Below are positions 39,101-63,851 of a DNA stretch of 64,000 nucleotides, one piece after another. A model generated the notes under the pieces. That model was given only the letters and a program-made list of their open reading frames with translations. It did no database searches and was not told the DNA's origin. The DNA lies in NCBI GenBank assembly GCA_963930775.1, contig OZ005707.1, forward strand, positions 248,001-312,000. Direction: 5' to 3'. How positions within the stretch are numbered: position 1 is the stretch's first letter; each line of letters starts with the position of its first letter. The position numbers and the translations under genes were made by a program. Source of the stretch: Cliona cf. orientalis (Eukaryota > Porifera > Demospongiae > Clionaida > Clionaidae).

Positions 39101-42100
39101 TGAAGATTTGATCACTGGAATCAGCCGGCGGAGTGTACCCATCGATCGTCCGATTCACACCAGCATCATTCTGTGAGTGTGTGTGAGTGCACAAGAGAGA
39201 GAGAGGAATAGAGATTTTGTGAGGATGTGCATTTTTTTGTCCTTACTCCACTCACTACTATCCTTACCCTACAGAGCCTGAGTACTCGACTGAGGACGTC
39301 AGTCTGGCTCGCTTGTTTCTCCCTCAGAAAGACAAAGTAGTACTGCAGCAGTGCGTCGTCTTGGCCAGGGGATGCGGCATAGTTAATCCTCTCAAAATCA
39401 ACAAACACAACCGGAGCTGAGGAGCAAAAATAAATTAAACGACCTGTCACTATGCAACTGTTTCTTGATTACTGTACATGCATGTACTGCACTTGAAATG
39501 TTATATAATATAATATGTCGGTATGGAATCAGAGTGCTTGCAAGCATAATAAAATATGGATAGATTTGATCAAGCAACAATTTCAGTTTTTCACGAATCA
39601 GCACCATGGAGTGATAATCAGCTTTGGCCTGGCACATGTCCTATAGAACTCCATTTACCATATTTTCACATTACTATCACATGTAAGAGCATGCGCTGGC
39701 ATCCCACCACCAGTGATATTCAGATCCAATGAGAGTATTAGCACATGCAGTGTTTATTGAACCAACAGTCAAATACCATTCACCCAACGATTATACCAAG
39801 GAGAGACAGCAGTAGCCTAGTAGCCTACTATTTATCACATTAGAACGAAATTTTAACTGATGAAATTAGAAACCAAATTCATTAAATTCTACAGAATTAA
39901 CACAATCAATCGATGGAGTATGGTTAATTCCGGTAGTCAATGATTCGATACATTAACATAATACTTATTTGTTAGATGGAGATATTCTAATTATCCAGCA
40001 CTATATTTGGCATCGAAAATGGCGGAAATAATCGCTCTTTCATGACATGGCATCCCTTTGCTCCAATTGAGCGACTAATCTATGTCATATCCATTCATTC
40101 ATCAACCAAGACAGCCAGCTGGTCAGCTGTCAAGCTGCGTGACTCCAACCTAACCCGCACGGACCAGGCATCCAGAACATGTCAGGGACAGCGCAAGCGA
40201 GCATGGGCTCATGTTACCACTGAAACTTTTATGGTATTACAAATTACGAATCTCAATGGGCTCATTTTTCATTATCAATCCAAATATCATAATTATAGGA
40301 GAAACGTGAGGCATATCTCATTACTCACAAATAGCTTGAGCATGCACAATTCAACAGCCTGGCAGCCCATAATACGGCTGACGCCAAAGGTAAGCTGATT
40401 TTCAGGCAATAGGACTCAAATTTCACCGCTATTCTTTTTCACAAATAGATCATTTTTCATCATCAATCCCAAACTTGCAGGGAGTAAAGAATATAATTTT
40501 GCAGCCATGGTATCCAGTATTACTGTGTATGTATCACTAAAATTCCATTTTGACTAGAGAAGTTGTCTGTGGTTGGAGCCTCAGAATAAACCAATCTGCC
40601 ACAGCCTATCCAGTATCCACACTAAAAATTATAATTTTTTGGCCAAAATTTAATAATAAAGGTATGTAGACAGACATGTTGATCAGAAATGATTGAAGCC
40701 TGGCAAAGTGTTATTATCATAGACTCACATGCGAGCCAGTACATGTCTCCCTGCTGCCATCCATAGAGCCGGGACGTGTTCACTGTCTCTCCGCTGGGGC
40801 CAAAGGTCACCTGCTGGTAGCTGATGTCGTAGCTCATTGAGTCTGTACCTCTGAAATTGGCAGCGAAATAGACATTGTCCGATGCGCTCCCTACAGCACA
40901 GAAAAATGAGAGAGAGAGAGAGAGAGAAATATAAAATTTAGCTTTATACACATTTATACAGCCATAATTATTTATAGCTGGCTACCATGTACTTCATTGC
41001 ATTGATAAAATTTGAAAGAGGGTTCCATCCTCAATATACAGTTCAGATCAATGCCTAATCTATAGCAGGGGCAGCCATCTTGATCACAGTAGATGGTCAC
41101 GGGATCAGCTAGTACACATGTTTGTGGTAGCGTAGAGCTACAGATGATGGCAGCTATGATATACACACGCAAAACACATCTGTTTGATTACTAACACAAG
41201 GAAGAGCACTGTAGCAGTACACAACCAAGACGAGCATGCACGTTATACTATTAATAATATACAGCTTGTAATATTATAGGGGCTGGATGATATTGTGTAA
41301 AGTAAAGGCAACTCGATGTTTGTTGATGGGTAACCAACTTTAACAGGTACATGTACAATGATCAGAAATGGCTTCCGGCAGATGCCATCATGTTTCTGAG
41401 AAATGTAATGAAGGAAAGAGCAGAGGAAAGAGGAACTAGTGAAGTGGAATTTGTGTAAGTCTTCGAAGCTTCACGATCTAAACTCGCTGACAGGCAGCTA
41501 GTTACAGTAACTCATCCCCTAGTCAGCGCACGACCCTCGATTATCATGAATGACAGAGAGCAAAGCATCACACCAAGCTACTGCTTTTAGTACACAGATT
41601 GATAACCTACACTCGGAACCTTATGGAGGCTACTGTGATACTATATACATGTATTGTGATGCTACACACTAGCCAAATAAGCCAATGCTACTGTGGCCTT
41701 CACTCGTCCCTGAACTGAGTAGCCATTGTGCCATTATTCCTACTTAGACATCAGCTCTGGTAGACAGTCCTTCGAAGACAATGGCTACACATCAAGAATA
41801 TCCAATGAAGCTGTACAAGAGAGATGTACTTGTACATTGATGCTGTCATTATTAGCCGCTAATGGGCCATTGTTATTTCTATGTAATTGTGTATTGTGTT
41901 GACAGCATCTTCACAGTAGTGGTTCGATAACAGCTAGCAAGAGCTTCCGGAAGGGGGGAGGGGGGGGAGGCACAGCTTCAGAGAGCTCCCCAAGGATCAA
42001 TATCTCTCTCTCTCCAATGGCTCCCTATCAATCATCCACTTCTATCTCACAATACATGTATGATGACAATGTCCCACTTTTATCACAATTATGATGACAC

Positions 42101-43540
42101 ACTTCTCCTCTCAAAAAACAATGATACACTTCCCTGGGACTATTGTACTGAACAATGTACTGTGCTTATCTAGGTCATGTGCAGTGGATTTCAAGTATTG
42201 CAACACACTTGGAACAAGTTGAGTGCTGCCTCATCCTGGCAATGGGATGGTGATAGTGTGAGAACTAGAGTAAGAGAGAGAGAGAGGGGGGGGGGGGGTA
42301 AAACCTTAATTTTGGAAAATTGCCAATTTCATGACGATATTCAAGGTTTTGGAGACTACACACAGGTGGGTGGGTCATTGTTTGTGTAAATTTATCATCA
42401 CAAACTTAGACTAATCACAATCAGTTAATGATACCCCTCCTCTCTCCCTCTCTCTCTCTCTCTCTCACAAATACACTCACTACCGCTGCTGAGTTATGTT
42501 CCCCAAGAGCACAACAACATTCCTTCACTTGTACAGCTTCACAGTAACAGACAAACAACACGTGGCGCACGTTAAGGCTACTGTTTTCTAAACAGAATTA
42601 ACTCAACAACTTTCAGAAATTCACCTGGTAACTCTATAGCTCACATCTCAACTAGATTCATTGGATAAGCCTCTCTTATGGAACACCCCGTTATTTAATC
42701 ACGCATGCACAATTTAGCAGCCTCTTAATTAGTGGTATCATTCGTGATCGGAATGCTCCTAGCAACCAATAACAATGTACACGCAGACTCTTGGGGTAGA
42801 TACTGTATAGCTCCAAATAACGGACACAGTGATGGAGTATTTTACGCTGAAGTGTATTAAACATCAATATTAGTCAAAAGCTAAAGGTAAATGTACCTAT
42901 ACCTAGTATATGTACTAGCTGACATGTGCTACTGGTTCAATTCCGAGGCTCAAGTATACGTATACATACATGCACATGTACATGTATGCATGCATGTACA
43001 TGTACATGCACATGTAGGGATACTTCCATCACATGATAGCATTTGTATGTATGGCATTGTATTCCCAGTGACATGTAACCACAGTACTCAAATAGTGGGC
43101 AAACAAAAACGCTATAAATTTACATAACAAAAGATACCTGTAACCACAAAATATACATGTATGAGATGGAATTCATCCACAATAATTACACTGTAGAGAC
43201 AGCTAGTCTGTGGTAGTCACGAGTGAGAGGGGGAGGGGGAGGGAGGAGGGGAGAAAGAGGGGGCTGGGGGCTGGGGGCTGGGGGGGAGGGAGGGGACCAA
43301 CCTTTTCGAAAGTCTCCAAATCCAGGAAAGTCGGGGTGAGCTGATATCAGATCAGTTGGACTAGGAGCACCAGTTTGGATCAATCGAGAGCCACTCACCT
43401 AGTGTGGTATGTGCATGTGTGTGTGTGTGAGTGTGTGTGAGTGTGTGTGAGTGTGTGTGTGTGAGTGTGAGTGTGTGTGAGTGTGTGAGTGTGTGTGAGT
43501 GTGTGAGTGTGTGTGAGTGTGTGTGAGTGTGTGTGAGTGT

Positions 43541-43574
<34 letters not shown>

Positions 43575-43938
43575 GTGTGTGTACAAGACTCGTCTTTCGT
43601 TCTCATACAAAAACTTTGCAATAGAGACTTTCATATAAATATAAAATATTTCCCAAATGATTACTAATTTATATCAAGAGTATATAATAGAGAGGGGTCC
43701 CTCTCTATTATATACTCTTGTTTATATATATTCACGAACTACAAGCATAGAGTTCGTGCAACAGAGTTTACAGCAGGAAGGAATACATGTAATGACGTTG
43801 GTAAACTCACATTGAGCAGTCTGCACTGAGGGCCAACGCCAGACTGAGTACCACAGACAAACAGGGAGTTGCTGGGGCCATCGCTGGCAGGACGCCGCTG
43901 GTAGATACGAATGTGATTACGACAAACACGATCGTCCT

Positions 43939-43977
<39 letters not shown>

Positions 43978-46797
43978 ACTGTAAACATCCATCTTGGACG
44001 TGGCCAACAATAGAATTATTTAATCATGGACAACAAATTGACCATTCCCACCCAAACCTCCCCCACCCTGTTCTAATTGTCTACCAGTCTATCCCAGTCC
44101 AGGCCCAACAACAGCCTGCAGGTGGCAGAGTATCCCCACATCCATTCAGTTAGCTAGCTATAGCTAAACAGCTGGCTGGCTGCTGGATGCTAGCCTACCT
44201 GTTGGGGACAAGGCCTACTGCTGTTCCAGATGTACTCTCCACCATCAGCAACATTCAGGTCTTTGTTCAAAACATACAACTTGTCACTGAGAGGGAAAAA
44301 AATTTATTACAGTAGACTACTGCTGTAAGGTTACTAGCAAACACTGTCCATGCATTAGAATTGATAGCAGCACTCAAGTTACATGTATAAGTTGAGTATG
44401 AAATGTCATATTCATGTAAGTCAGTATAAAGTGTAGATCAGGAACAAACATGGTTCCCTCTTACCCAGGAGACCTAGCTGAACCAATGAATCATAATTAT
44501 TATTGGAAGCCAAGTCACCTCATTTTGAAGTACATGTGTACAGTAATATCACCACAATCTATGTTTATCCAAATGCATGAATAATGTATCTTCAAACTCA
44601 CTCATTTAAACACACCCACAAACTGGCATAGTACATACACTTATGACAATTGGCTATTGTTAGCACACTGAAGATAAATATAGCATCATGGACTGTCTCA
44701 TCCCCCAAGGCTCAGGACAATGCTAGTAAACACTCAACCACAACCGGGTCTTAATCAGTTTGGGGGAAGACCCTATTAATTTTAATTTTTATCAACCACA
44801 GGAAATAATACCCTGCACTGGAATTTCCCAATTTGCTATTATAATATTGAAACTGCAAGCCCATTATTCAAACATAATCTTCACCTAATAACCTAAATGA
44901 AAGCGTCAGTTTGTGCACACGCACTAGCTTATTATAGGTGCAAAACGGTTCATTAAAATAACAAAAGTATACTGCTACACACACACACAGAGTTTAATCT
45001 ACATGTCGTATGCGGTGATTTTTTTGCACGTACAAGTCATGCAGAACGTACATGTGTAATTGGTAGTAGCTACACAGTTTAAACACAAAACTGTTACTAA
45101 CTAAAAAAAAACTGAAATGGAAACTGAAAGGACTATAATATACTCACGCTGCACCGATGAGAATTTTTCCACTTATGGCATCGAAGTTCAGATCATCAGC
45201 GAAATAAGGAGACTGTTCGTTGCTGCTCGGAGCAGGGGGGAAGACAATGGTACTTCCACGACCTTAGGAAAGGGGGGGAGGGGGAGAGAGAGAGAGAAAG
45301 AGAGAGAAAGGGAGAGAAAGGGAGGGAGGGGAGGGAAAGAGGGAGATGAACGATATTATATCATATAGCTGGAAATATTGGCGGGAATTAAATTTGGCGG
45401 TTGAGCCCAAAATCGCTATTACAAGAATATTGGCGGATTTAAATTTGGTGGTTCGGTACGGGATTGCCATACGTATATATGTGAGTAGGAAACTTTGGCG
45501 GATTTTAATTTGGCGATTATACTATAGACCGCCAAATTTTCCGGCTATATGGTAATATTGTTGTACAAGTACATCACTAGTGCACATGCATGCATGCAAC
45601 TTCCATGTTCCACTACAAGTATGTGCTGAAATGGTTTCAGATTCTTGTGTTAATGAATCTACTACTACAACCATTAGCTACCAGCTCAAGGTACTGGAGA
45701 ATTCGAAAGTGCTGGGGATGCACACACAAAGCAACCACTCTCCCCACCCCCACCTTCACCTTCACCCTCGAACCTTCACATCCCAGGTGAAGGTAAGGTT
45801 TGAACCTTGAGAGCTGCTATCTGATCCTTTATGCATAGCAAAGCAAATGCATGGTGCAGCAACCGAGGTTCTCGACTGCTATAAAAGGCTCTTAGGCCAC
45901 CTGCATTTTCATAGCTACATAGATGTGCTGGGAGGAAGTTAGATCTGCGTTTGCAGCTGCAGCATGCATCAATAGAGCTGGCAGAGAGAGGGGACTACTA
46001 GCAACTCCAACTTTATCCACAGACTGCATGCATATGATCATGCTCCAGGGACAATACCACACCTATATCAGGACTACATAGACTGCCCCTAGCCAGCACA
46101 GGCACTATATACATGTATACTATACCTATATCAGGGCTAGACTACTTATAGCCAGCCAACTGCAAAAATTCGATTTGCGATATTAAAATTAGATTGCAAC
46201 TGATCCTCTGCCCATCTTTGGGATAAAAAAAATTAATGTACAATGATATTATTATCCTGAGGGGTGCAAGCACATTAGCGTATTATATATACTAGCAAGT
46301 ACATGTACACCCTCTGACGTGAGTTCATGCCACAGAAGTTGCCTTCTGATAGGCCTAATTAAAATTAAATTTGTCAGTCTGATTGTGTGCATAGATAAGC
46401 GTAAACCGCGTCTCCAGGGCAAAGAATTGAGCTACACAGCGCAACGCGAGGGCAGCCACGCGCCAGCAGCTCATCCCACACCGTTACGTGGTACCGTAGG
46501 GAGTAACAGGGACACTGTATAGCATACCACGCAAATTTGCCCGATCGATCCATAAATTGTACACGTGGCGAGTTGACTTGTTCCCTTTGTACGGTACAGC
46601 AAGAAGCGTGTGCCAGCATGCATGCGGCATGTCAGCAGAGCGTAGGCACAAAGGAACAATTGAACGGTAATTTTGTTTTATATATTTCACTCACTACTAT
46701 AGGTTGTTCGAGATGATTCTCCAAAGACAGGGTCGGTGGATGCGCTAACCAGGGCTACGCACACGCACACGAGCAGTAGCAGATGCAACAGTTTCAT
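32950..46797 (-). CDS. Sema-PSI-Calx-beta-like transmembrane protein A
   Basis: A predicted type I cell-surface receptor or ligand of about 1,018 residues. Exons: 46695-46797, 45148-45262, 44199-44286, 43811-43936, 43302-43398, 40729-40890, 39268-39416, 39008-39170, 38805-38895, 38477-38734, 37972-38060, 37333-37427, 36598-36692, 36250-36360, 36062-36096, 35812-35943, 35280-35504, 34594-34649, 33939-34426, 32950-33328. The signal peptide is MKLLHLLLLVCVCVALVSA. The Sema propeller has CRNHIRIYQRR, FVCGTQSG, YYFVFLREKQ, YGAFSGPR, CVNQDILFLGT and SSRIYRLPLERC. PSI follows (KCIESRDPYCVWDN), then a Calx-beta-like segment (VGFEQSSYSVAEG to VTVTILDADG), a SEA-like region, a membrane span (ALAVLLAIFILITLILVVVI) and a 145-residue tail. 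No RasGAP-like domain is present. A 15-base exon near 34535 is possible. Paralogous to the divergent gene B. Confidence 0.85.
33389..33564. mobile_element. Second MITE type with GATCTGGAAATTTTCG-type ends
   Basis: The left end ACTGTATATAGATCTGGAAA and the right end, read in reverse complement as ACCGTAAATCTGGAATTTTT, form imperfect terminal inverted repeats. The interior repeats TTTTCGT words. It lies in the last intron of Sema gene A, less than 100 bases from a different MITE. Confidence 0.55.
33661..33882. mobile_element. TACCGTATAGC-family MITE, copy 2 (most intact)
   Basis: A 222-base element in the last intron of Sema gene A. The left end starts TACCGTATAGCTGGAAATAT and the right end is its near-perfect reverse complement, giving inverted repeats of about 44 bases. 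A TA dinucleotide at each edge would fit a TA target-site duplication (inference). It has no coding capacity. Confidence 0.85.
34656..34694 (+). repeat. GGGA tetranucleotide repeat
   Basis: About nine tandem GGGA units on the plus strand. On the transcribed minus strand these read as a TCCC pyrimidine tract directly upstream of the acceptor of the Sema A exon 34594-34649. Confidence 0.85.
36099..36142 (+). repeat. GA microsatellite at a 3' splice site
   Basis: About 22 GA units. Read on the minus strand they form a CT tract that ends at the acceptor of the small Sema A exon 36062-36096. Confidence 0.9.
37433..37650 (+). repeat. GTGTGAGG-type minisatellite
   Basis: Alternating short units built from GTGTGAGG, GAGTGAG and CAGTGAG fill about 215 bases. 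They lie immediately upstream (minus strand) of Sema A exon 37333-37427, in the intron. The long threonine/histidine/serine open frames here are artefacts of the repeat. Confidence 0.85.
39417..40728. other. Sema A intron, no gene seen
   Basis: A 1.3 kb AT-rich intron between two Sema-domain exons. An open frame at 40042-40398 has no domain or splice support and is not called. Confidence 0.45.
40891..43301. other. Largest Sema A intron (about 2.4 kb)
   Basis: It holds a short cysteine-rich frame near 40972-41172 with no in-frame ATG, simple repeats (CT tract about 42447-42465, TGTACATG palindromes about 42966-43015) and GGGA/G-rich sequence (about 43228-43293). No gene is supported. Confidence 0.45.
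43417..43582 (+). repeat. GT/GTGA microsatellite
   Basis: About 165 bases of GT repeats interrupted by GA, close to the acceptor of Sema A exon 43302-43398 on the minus strand. Histidine/threonine/serine open frames across it are repeat artefacts. Confidence 0.9.
43675..43720. repeat. 46-base near-perfect palindrome
   Basis: Arms of 22 bases, beginning CAAGAGTATATAATAGAGAG, are separated by two bases. The sequence could form a very stable hairpin. It lies in a Sema A intron. A related 20-base palindrome, CCAAGAGTATATACTCTTGG, lies in a Sema B intron near 49912-49931. Confidence 0.8.
45263..46694. other. First intron of Sema A
   Basis: This 1.4 kb intron follows the signal-peptide exon. It contains one MITE copy (45359-45554) and otherwise unique-looking sequence. 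Open frames in it lack domain support. Confidence 0.5.
45359..45554. mobile_element. TACCGTATAGC-family MITE, copy 3
   Basis: Same orientation as copy 2. The left end is TATCATATAGCTGGAAATAT and the right end TTCCGGCTATATGGTA. It shares GGCGGGAATTAAATTTGGCG and TTGAGCCCAAAATCGCTATT with copy 2. It carries a shorter right arm, consistent with a small internal deletion. Confidence 0.8.
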
Positions 46798-47077
46798 GGC
46801 AACTTTCTTGATCTTGGTGAGAACGGAACGGTATACTCATTCAGAGATCAGCTAATTGAATCTTTATACGGCCTCATTTTATTATCCGGTCACGCGCACG
46901 CCTCTCGTCCGCCTAGGCACCGCCTACTAAATTGGTGGGCGGGGTCGATAGATCAGAGTGGGGATCGGGAGCTGGAGGTGGGGTCTGGGGATTGTGGTCT
47001 GGGATATGAGTCGTCCTCATATCGTACATGTTCGAGCCCCGCCCACTTTCTAAGCAAGCTAAACTGAACGCGAAACT
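46798..47077. promoter_or_regulatory. 280 bp putative bidirectional promoter of the Sema pair
   Basis: The starts of Sema A (minus, 46797) and Sema B (plus, 47078) are 280 bases apart. The interval is locally GC-rich and has GC-box-like words in both orientations: GGTGGGCGGGGTC near 46934 and CCCCGCCCACTTTC near 47037. No TATA box is obvious. Co-regulation of the two genes is inferred, not shown. Confidence 0.5.
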
Positions 47078-60369
<13,292 letters not shown>

Positions 60370-61128
60370 TCAAAGCTATTGATACTCTTTAACTATATCT
60401 ATTTTTTTTTATCTCTCATGACATGCATTTATCTTATTCTATAGTGTTGTTGTGTCAATGGTCACTCAGTTGCAGGCCATACTCTATAATATTTGTATGC
60501 TTGATATACCAACCATGGGATAATATTACAAAATTAACGGTTACTCACAGTAGTGCCCCCCCCCCCCCCCCCCCCCCCCAACAAGGTAAGGACACTGATT
60601 TTCTGAAATTTATCATTGATTATTGGTCTTTGTTCCCTATTTACTGTCCCAGCTCAATAAATAGCATTTTCTGGGAGGTACTATCGATAACGGTGTCAGG
60701 GGTATCCCCTCTGGCACCTGCAGCTGAAAACTGCACATGGTCCTGGGCATATATGGCTTAGGGGTCGCCCAGGTTCCTCCCTTGAATACCCCCCATCCCT
60801 GGAAGTATGCCTGCGGTAATGTCCGCAGTGTCACTCCCAAACGGATCACCGAAGCTGCGGCACCTCGGCCCGGGGGGAGGGATGATTGGGACTATTTTTT
60901 TTTCACAAAATTGTTTGATGTGTAACAATCATGAATTATTCACAGTATTGCCCTCCTTCTCTTTTAATTATTAATTTACTCTTGCAATTGTCCGTACTAT
61001 TCTGTTAGACAAAAAATTAATTAAACAATACTAATTCTTGTTATCATGGAATGTATTGATGCATGTTTGTTAAGTCTCATTCCCGATCCAATTAATTCTC
61101 ACTGAATATATGCCACGCCCACCATCAC
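60370..61128. other. Intergenic region between Sema B and the GH35 gene
   Basis: About 760 bases. It holds a poly-C run (about 60556-60579), the dispersed 320 bp element (60644-60957) and about 170 AT-rich bases that should include the GH35 promoter. No additional gene was recognised. Confidence 0.55.
60644..60957 (+). mobile_element. Dispersed ~320 bp element, copy 2
   Basis: Homologous over its whole length to the minus-strand element at 27502-27827. It contains GTATCCCCTCTGGCACCTGC, a GC-rich block with CGGCCCGGGGGGAGGG, GATTGGGAC followed by a run of T, then CAATCATGAATTATTC. Both copies translate a short similar frame ([13 protein letters not shown]), but a GC-rich repeat explains this as easily as a gene does. 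Confidence 0.75.
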
Positions 61129-63622
61129 ATGCTGATTGGGAAAATGGCCACGATATTTATAAGGTGTACATGTGCGTGCCTTTCGATCGCCGTACTACTG
61201 CTAGCAGTCGGAGCAGAGGCGAGGTCCTTCACTATAGATTATGACAAGGACACTTTTATGAAGGATGGACAACCTTTCAGGTCAGTACTAGCAAAAAAAA
61301 GGCTTGTAGGCCAAACAAATTCAATATAATTTGTAAGTACCTTTGAGGTAGAGGTACAACTTTTAATGCACTGATATGACATATTATAGTAGTCCATCAG
61401 AGTGTAGCGATGTCCAACCTCGAATTTTCACCAGATTTTCCGCAGGATGTTTTTGAGGAACACATAATTGTTTTAATACCAGGAGATAGCTCTCCGTGAG
61501 CGCTATCCGATGGTTCTTGAAACGCGATCGTACATAAAACCGTGTTGGAGCCACGCCCACTTGAATTTTTCCCATAGAAAGTTAATACAAACTAAAACGA
61601 GGCTAACGGCAATTCCGCTGAATCGATTTGCACGGTTTAGCCATCAAACGATAGTCCATTCAATGAGCTATCTAATGCAATTTACTTCGTGAGCGTACTC
61701 CTAACCAGAGCCGAGATATTTTCAATCTACTGGAGGCCCTTGGAGGTTGGACATCGCTACAGAGTGATCTCTGTCGTGATTTTTTTAAAAGATTCACAGA
61801 TATTTAATTTTTATACTTATACTGTCATGTAATTTTGATGTATAGGTACATCTCGGGCAGTCTGCACTACAGTCGTGTTCCCTCTTTCTACTGGCGTGAT
61901 CGTCTTGAGAAAATGGCTGCAGCCGGCCTCAATGCAGTTCAGACCTACGTGCCTTGGAACTTCCATGAGACTGACCAAGGAATCATGTCGGGGTTTGATG
62001 GTGACAGAGACATTGTCAATTTCATTAAGACGGCTCAAGATGTCGGTCTACTGGTGATACTGAGAGCCGGACCATACATATGTGCTGAATGGGACATGGG
62101 AGGCCTGCCGAGCTGGCTACTCACAAACAGGAGCATGGTGCTACGATCTTCCGATCCTACTTACCTGATGTACGTCGACCGATGGTTCTCTGTCCTTCTA
62201 CCGATGATGAAGCCACTGTTGTATGAAAACGGTGGTCCCATTATCACTGTACAGGTAGAGAACGAATATGGAAGCTATTACACGTGCGACAAGGCGTACC
62301 TCAGTCACCTTCATGCGACTTTTCGAAAGTATCTTGGTGACAATGTAGTACTTTTTACAACTGATGGAGATGCTGAGTCTTACCTGAAGTGTGGTTCTGA
62401 TCCTAGTCTGTTTTATGCTACCGTTGATTTCGGGATTACATCAGATCCCATGAAGAACTTCCAAGCTCAGCGCGCTGTGGAGCCGCATGGTCCTCTCGTA
62501 AACTCCGAGTTTTATACGGGCTGGCTTGATCACTGGGGACAGCCCCACAGTCGGAGGGACATGAAACAAGTGGCCGACTCCCTCGATGCAATACTCAAAC
62601 TCAACGCCAACGTCAACATGTACATGTTCATCGGTGGAACCAATTTCGCATTTTGGAATGGAGCTAATGGTGGCGCTTCAAGCTATCTCCCCCAGCCGAC
62701 TAGCTATGACTATGACGCCCCTCTCACTGAAGCGGGTGACCCCTGGGACAAATACACCGCGATCCGTGATGTCATTAAGAAGTATCATCCCGTCCCTGCC
62801 AACGTACCTCCAGCCACACCCAAGACAGCCTATGGCCAGGTGCAAGCTGATCAGTATAACACTCTCTCAAATTCACCAAATTTAATTTCTCGTTCTGACG
62901 GAGGGGACAACCCCATCTGCATGGAGGTCTTGACACAGGCCTATGGGTTCATCAACTATACAAAATCGTTTCAACCTCCTTCAGGCAAATCTGCTGCGAA
63001 CCTATCCATCATGGGACTACGTGATAGAGCGGTTATATACATCGACGATGTAAAGCAAGGAATTTTGGAGCGCACTCGGGGTGATGATGTCGAGCTCTCT
63101 TTAAACATCACTCTTCCTCCGTCCACAGGCAGTGTGAGATTGTCCATTATAGTGGAGAATATGGGTAGGATTAACTACGGTTCTTACCTTAACGACAGTA
63201 AGGGGATTTTGGGGACAGTAGCACTTGATGGAGTTCCCCTAACCACCGACTGGCTATCTCAAGCAATTCCTCTCAACGACACTGAGTTCTATCCGCTGTT
63301 TATTCACATCGATACAAATAAGACAAGCCTTCTCCCTGATAGTACGGCGTTTTATCATTTCTCCTTTTCGATCACTGGAACTGCCAACGATACTTACCTT
63401 GATGTGAGCAACTGGACGAAGGGCATTGCGATTATAAATGCCTATAATATTGGTCGCTATTGGCCTGAGCGAGGTCCGCAGAAGACGCTATATGTGCCGG
63501 CTAGCGTGCTGAAGTCAAATGGTGCCAACGAAGTTATTCTCTTCGAGATTGACTCAGCTCCTTGCAGTGCCGACTTCAGTAAATGTACCATCACCTTTAC
63601 CACCACACCCAATATTGGGTAG
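61129..63622 (+). CDS. GH35 beta-galactosidase (GLB1-like)
   Basis: A lysosomal or secreted exo-beta-galactosidase that removes terminal beta-galactose from glycans. Exons 61129-61280 and 61846-63622 give 642 residues (human GLB1 677). The signal peptide is hydrophobic (LSIAVLLLAVGAEA). The GH35 barrel starts YISGSLHYSRVPSFYWRDRL and has AGLNAVQTYVPWNFHE and ILRAGPYICAEWDMGGLPSW. The predicted acid/base is Glu191 in QVENEYGSYY and the nucleophile Glu272 in VNSEFYTGWLDHWG. MFIGGTNFAFWNGA and the C-terminal beta domains with NIGRYWPERGPQKTLYVP follow. It therefore appears complete and active. An ATG at 61144 is an alternative start. The intron contains a MITE. GLB1 and GLB1L are not separable here, so no symbol is given. 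Confidence 0.93.
61403..61761. mobile_element. 359 bp MITE with perfect 19-base terminal inverted repeats
   Basis: TGTAGCGATGTCCAACCTC at 61403-61421 is exactly mirrored by GAGGTTGGACATCGCTACA at 61743-61761. GAG borders both ends and may be a short target-site duplication. It occupies most of the GH35 gene's intron. There is no coding capacity. Confidence 0.85.
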
Positions 63623-63851
63623 TTGGCTACATACATGTACATAGATTTTTGCTCAATATTTTTCTCTCTTGAACAATTGTCTCTTAAAAAAATTAATGTG
63701 TCTCAAGTGGTAATTTTTGTAGTTATATAATATACAATGTCATGAAATACATGCTACCATTAATTTTAGTATTAAATTTTTATCAGTGCTAGCTATAATA
63801 CAATGTCATTATAAGTAATGCTACAATCAGTACTGTGTTGTTTTTGTCTTT
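63623..63851. other. Convergent spacer
   Basis: About 230 AT-rich bases lie between the GH35 stop and the stop of the truncated minus-strand gene. It contains two copies of TACAATGTCAT (63733-63743 and 63799-63809), probably within 3' untranslated sequence. Confidence 0.5.

Noticed and set aside
40972..41172. Cysteine-rich short frame in a Sema A intron with a hydrophobic start
   Set aside because: There is no in-frame ATG (it begins at TTG after an upstream stop), no clear splice sites, and it lies inside another gene's intron. It could be a missed exon but cannot be supported.
43361..43634. His-Thr-rich frames on the minus strand
   Set aside because: Artefacts of the GT/GTGA microsatellite.
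61835..61845. Start of the GH35 protein at the second exon
   Set aside because: The frame upstream of 61846 is intronic. The exon at 61129-61280 supplies the signal peptide and joins in frame at GQPFR/YISGS.
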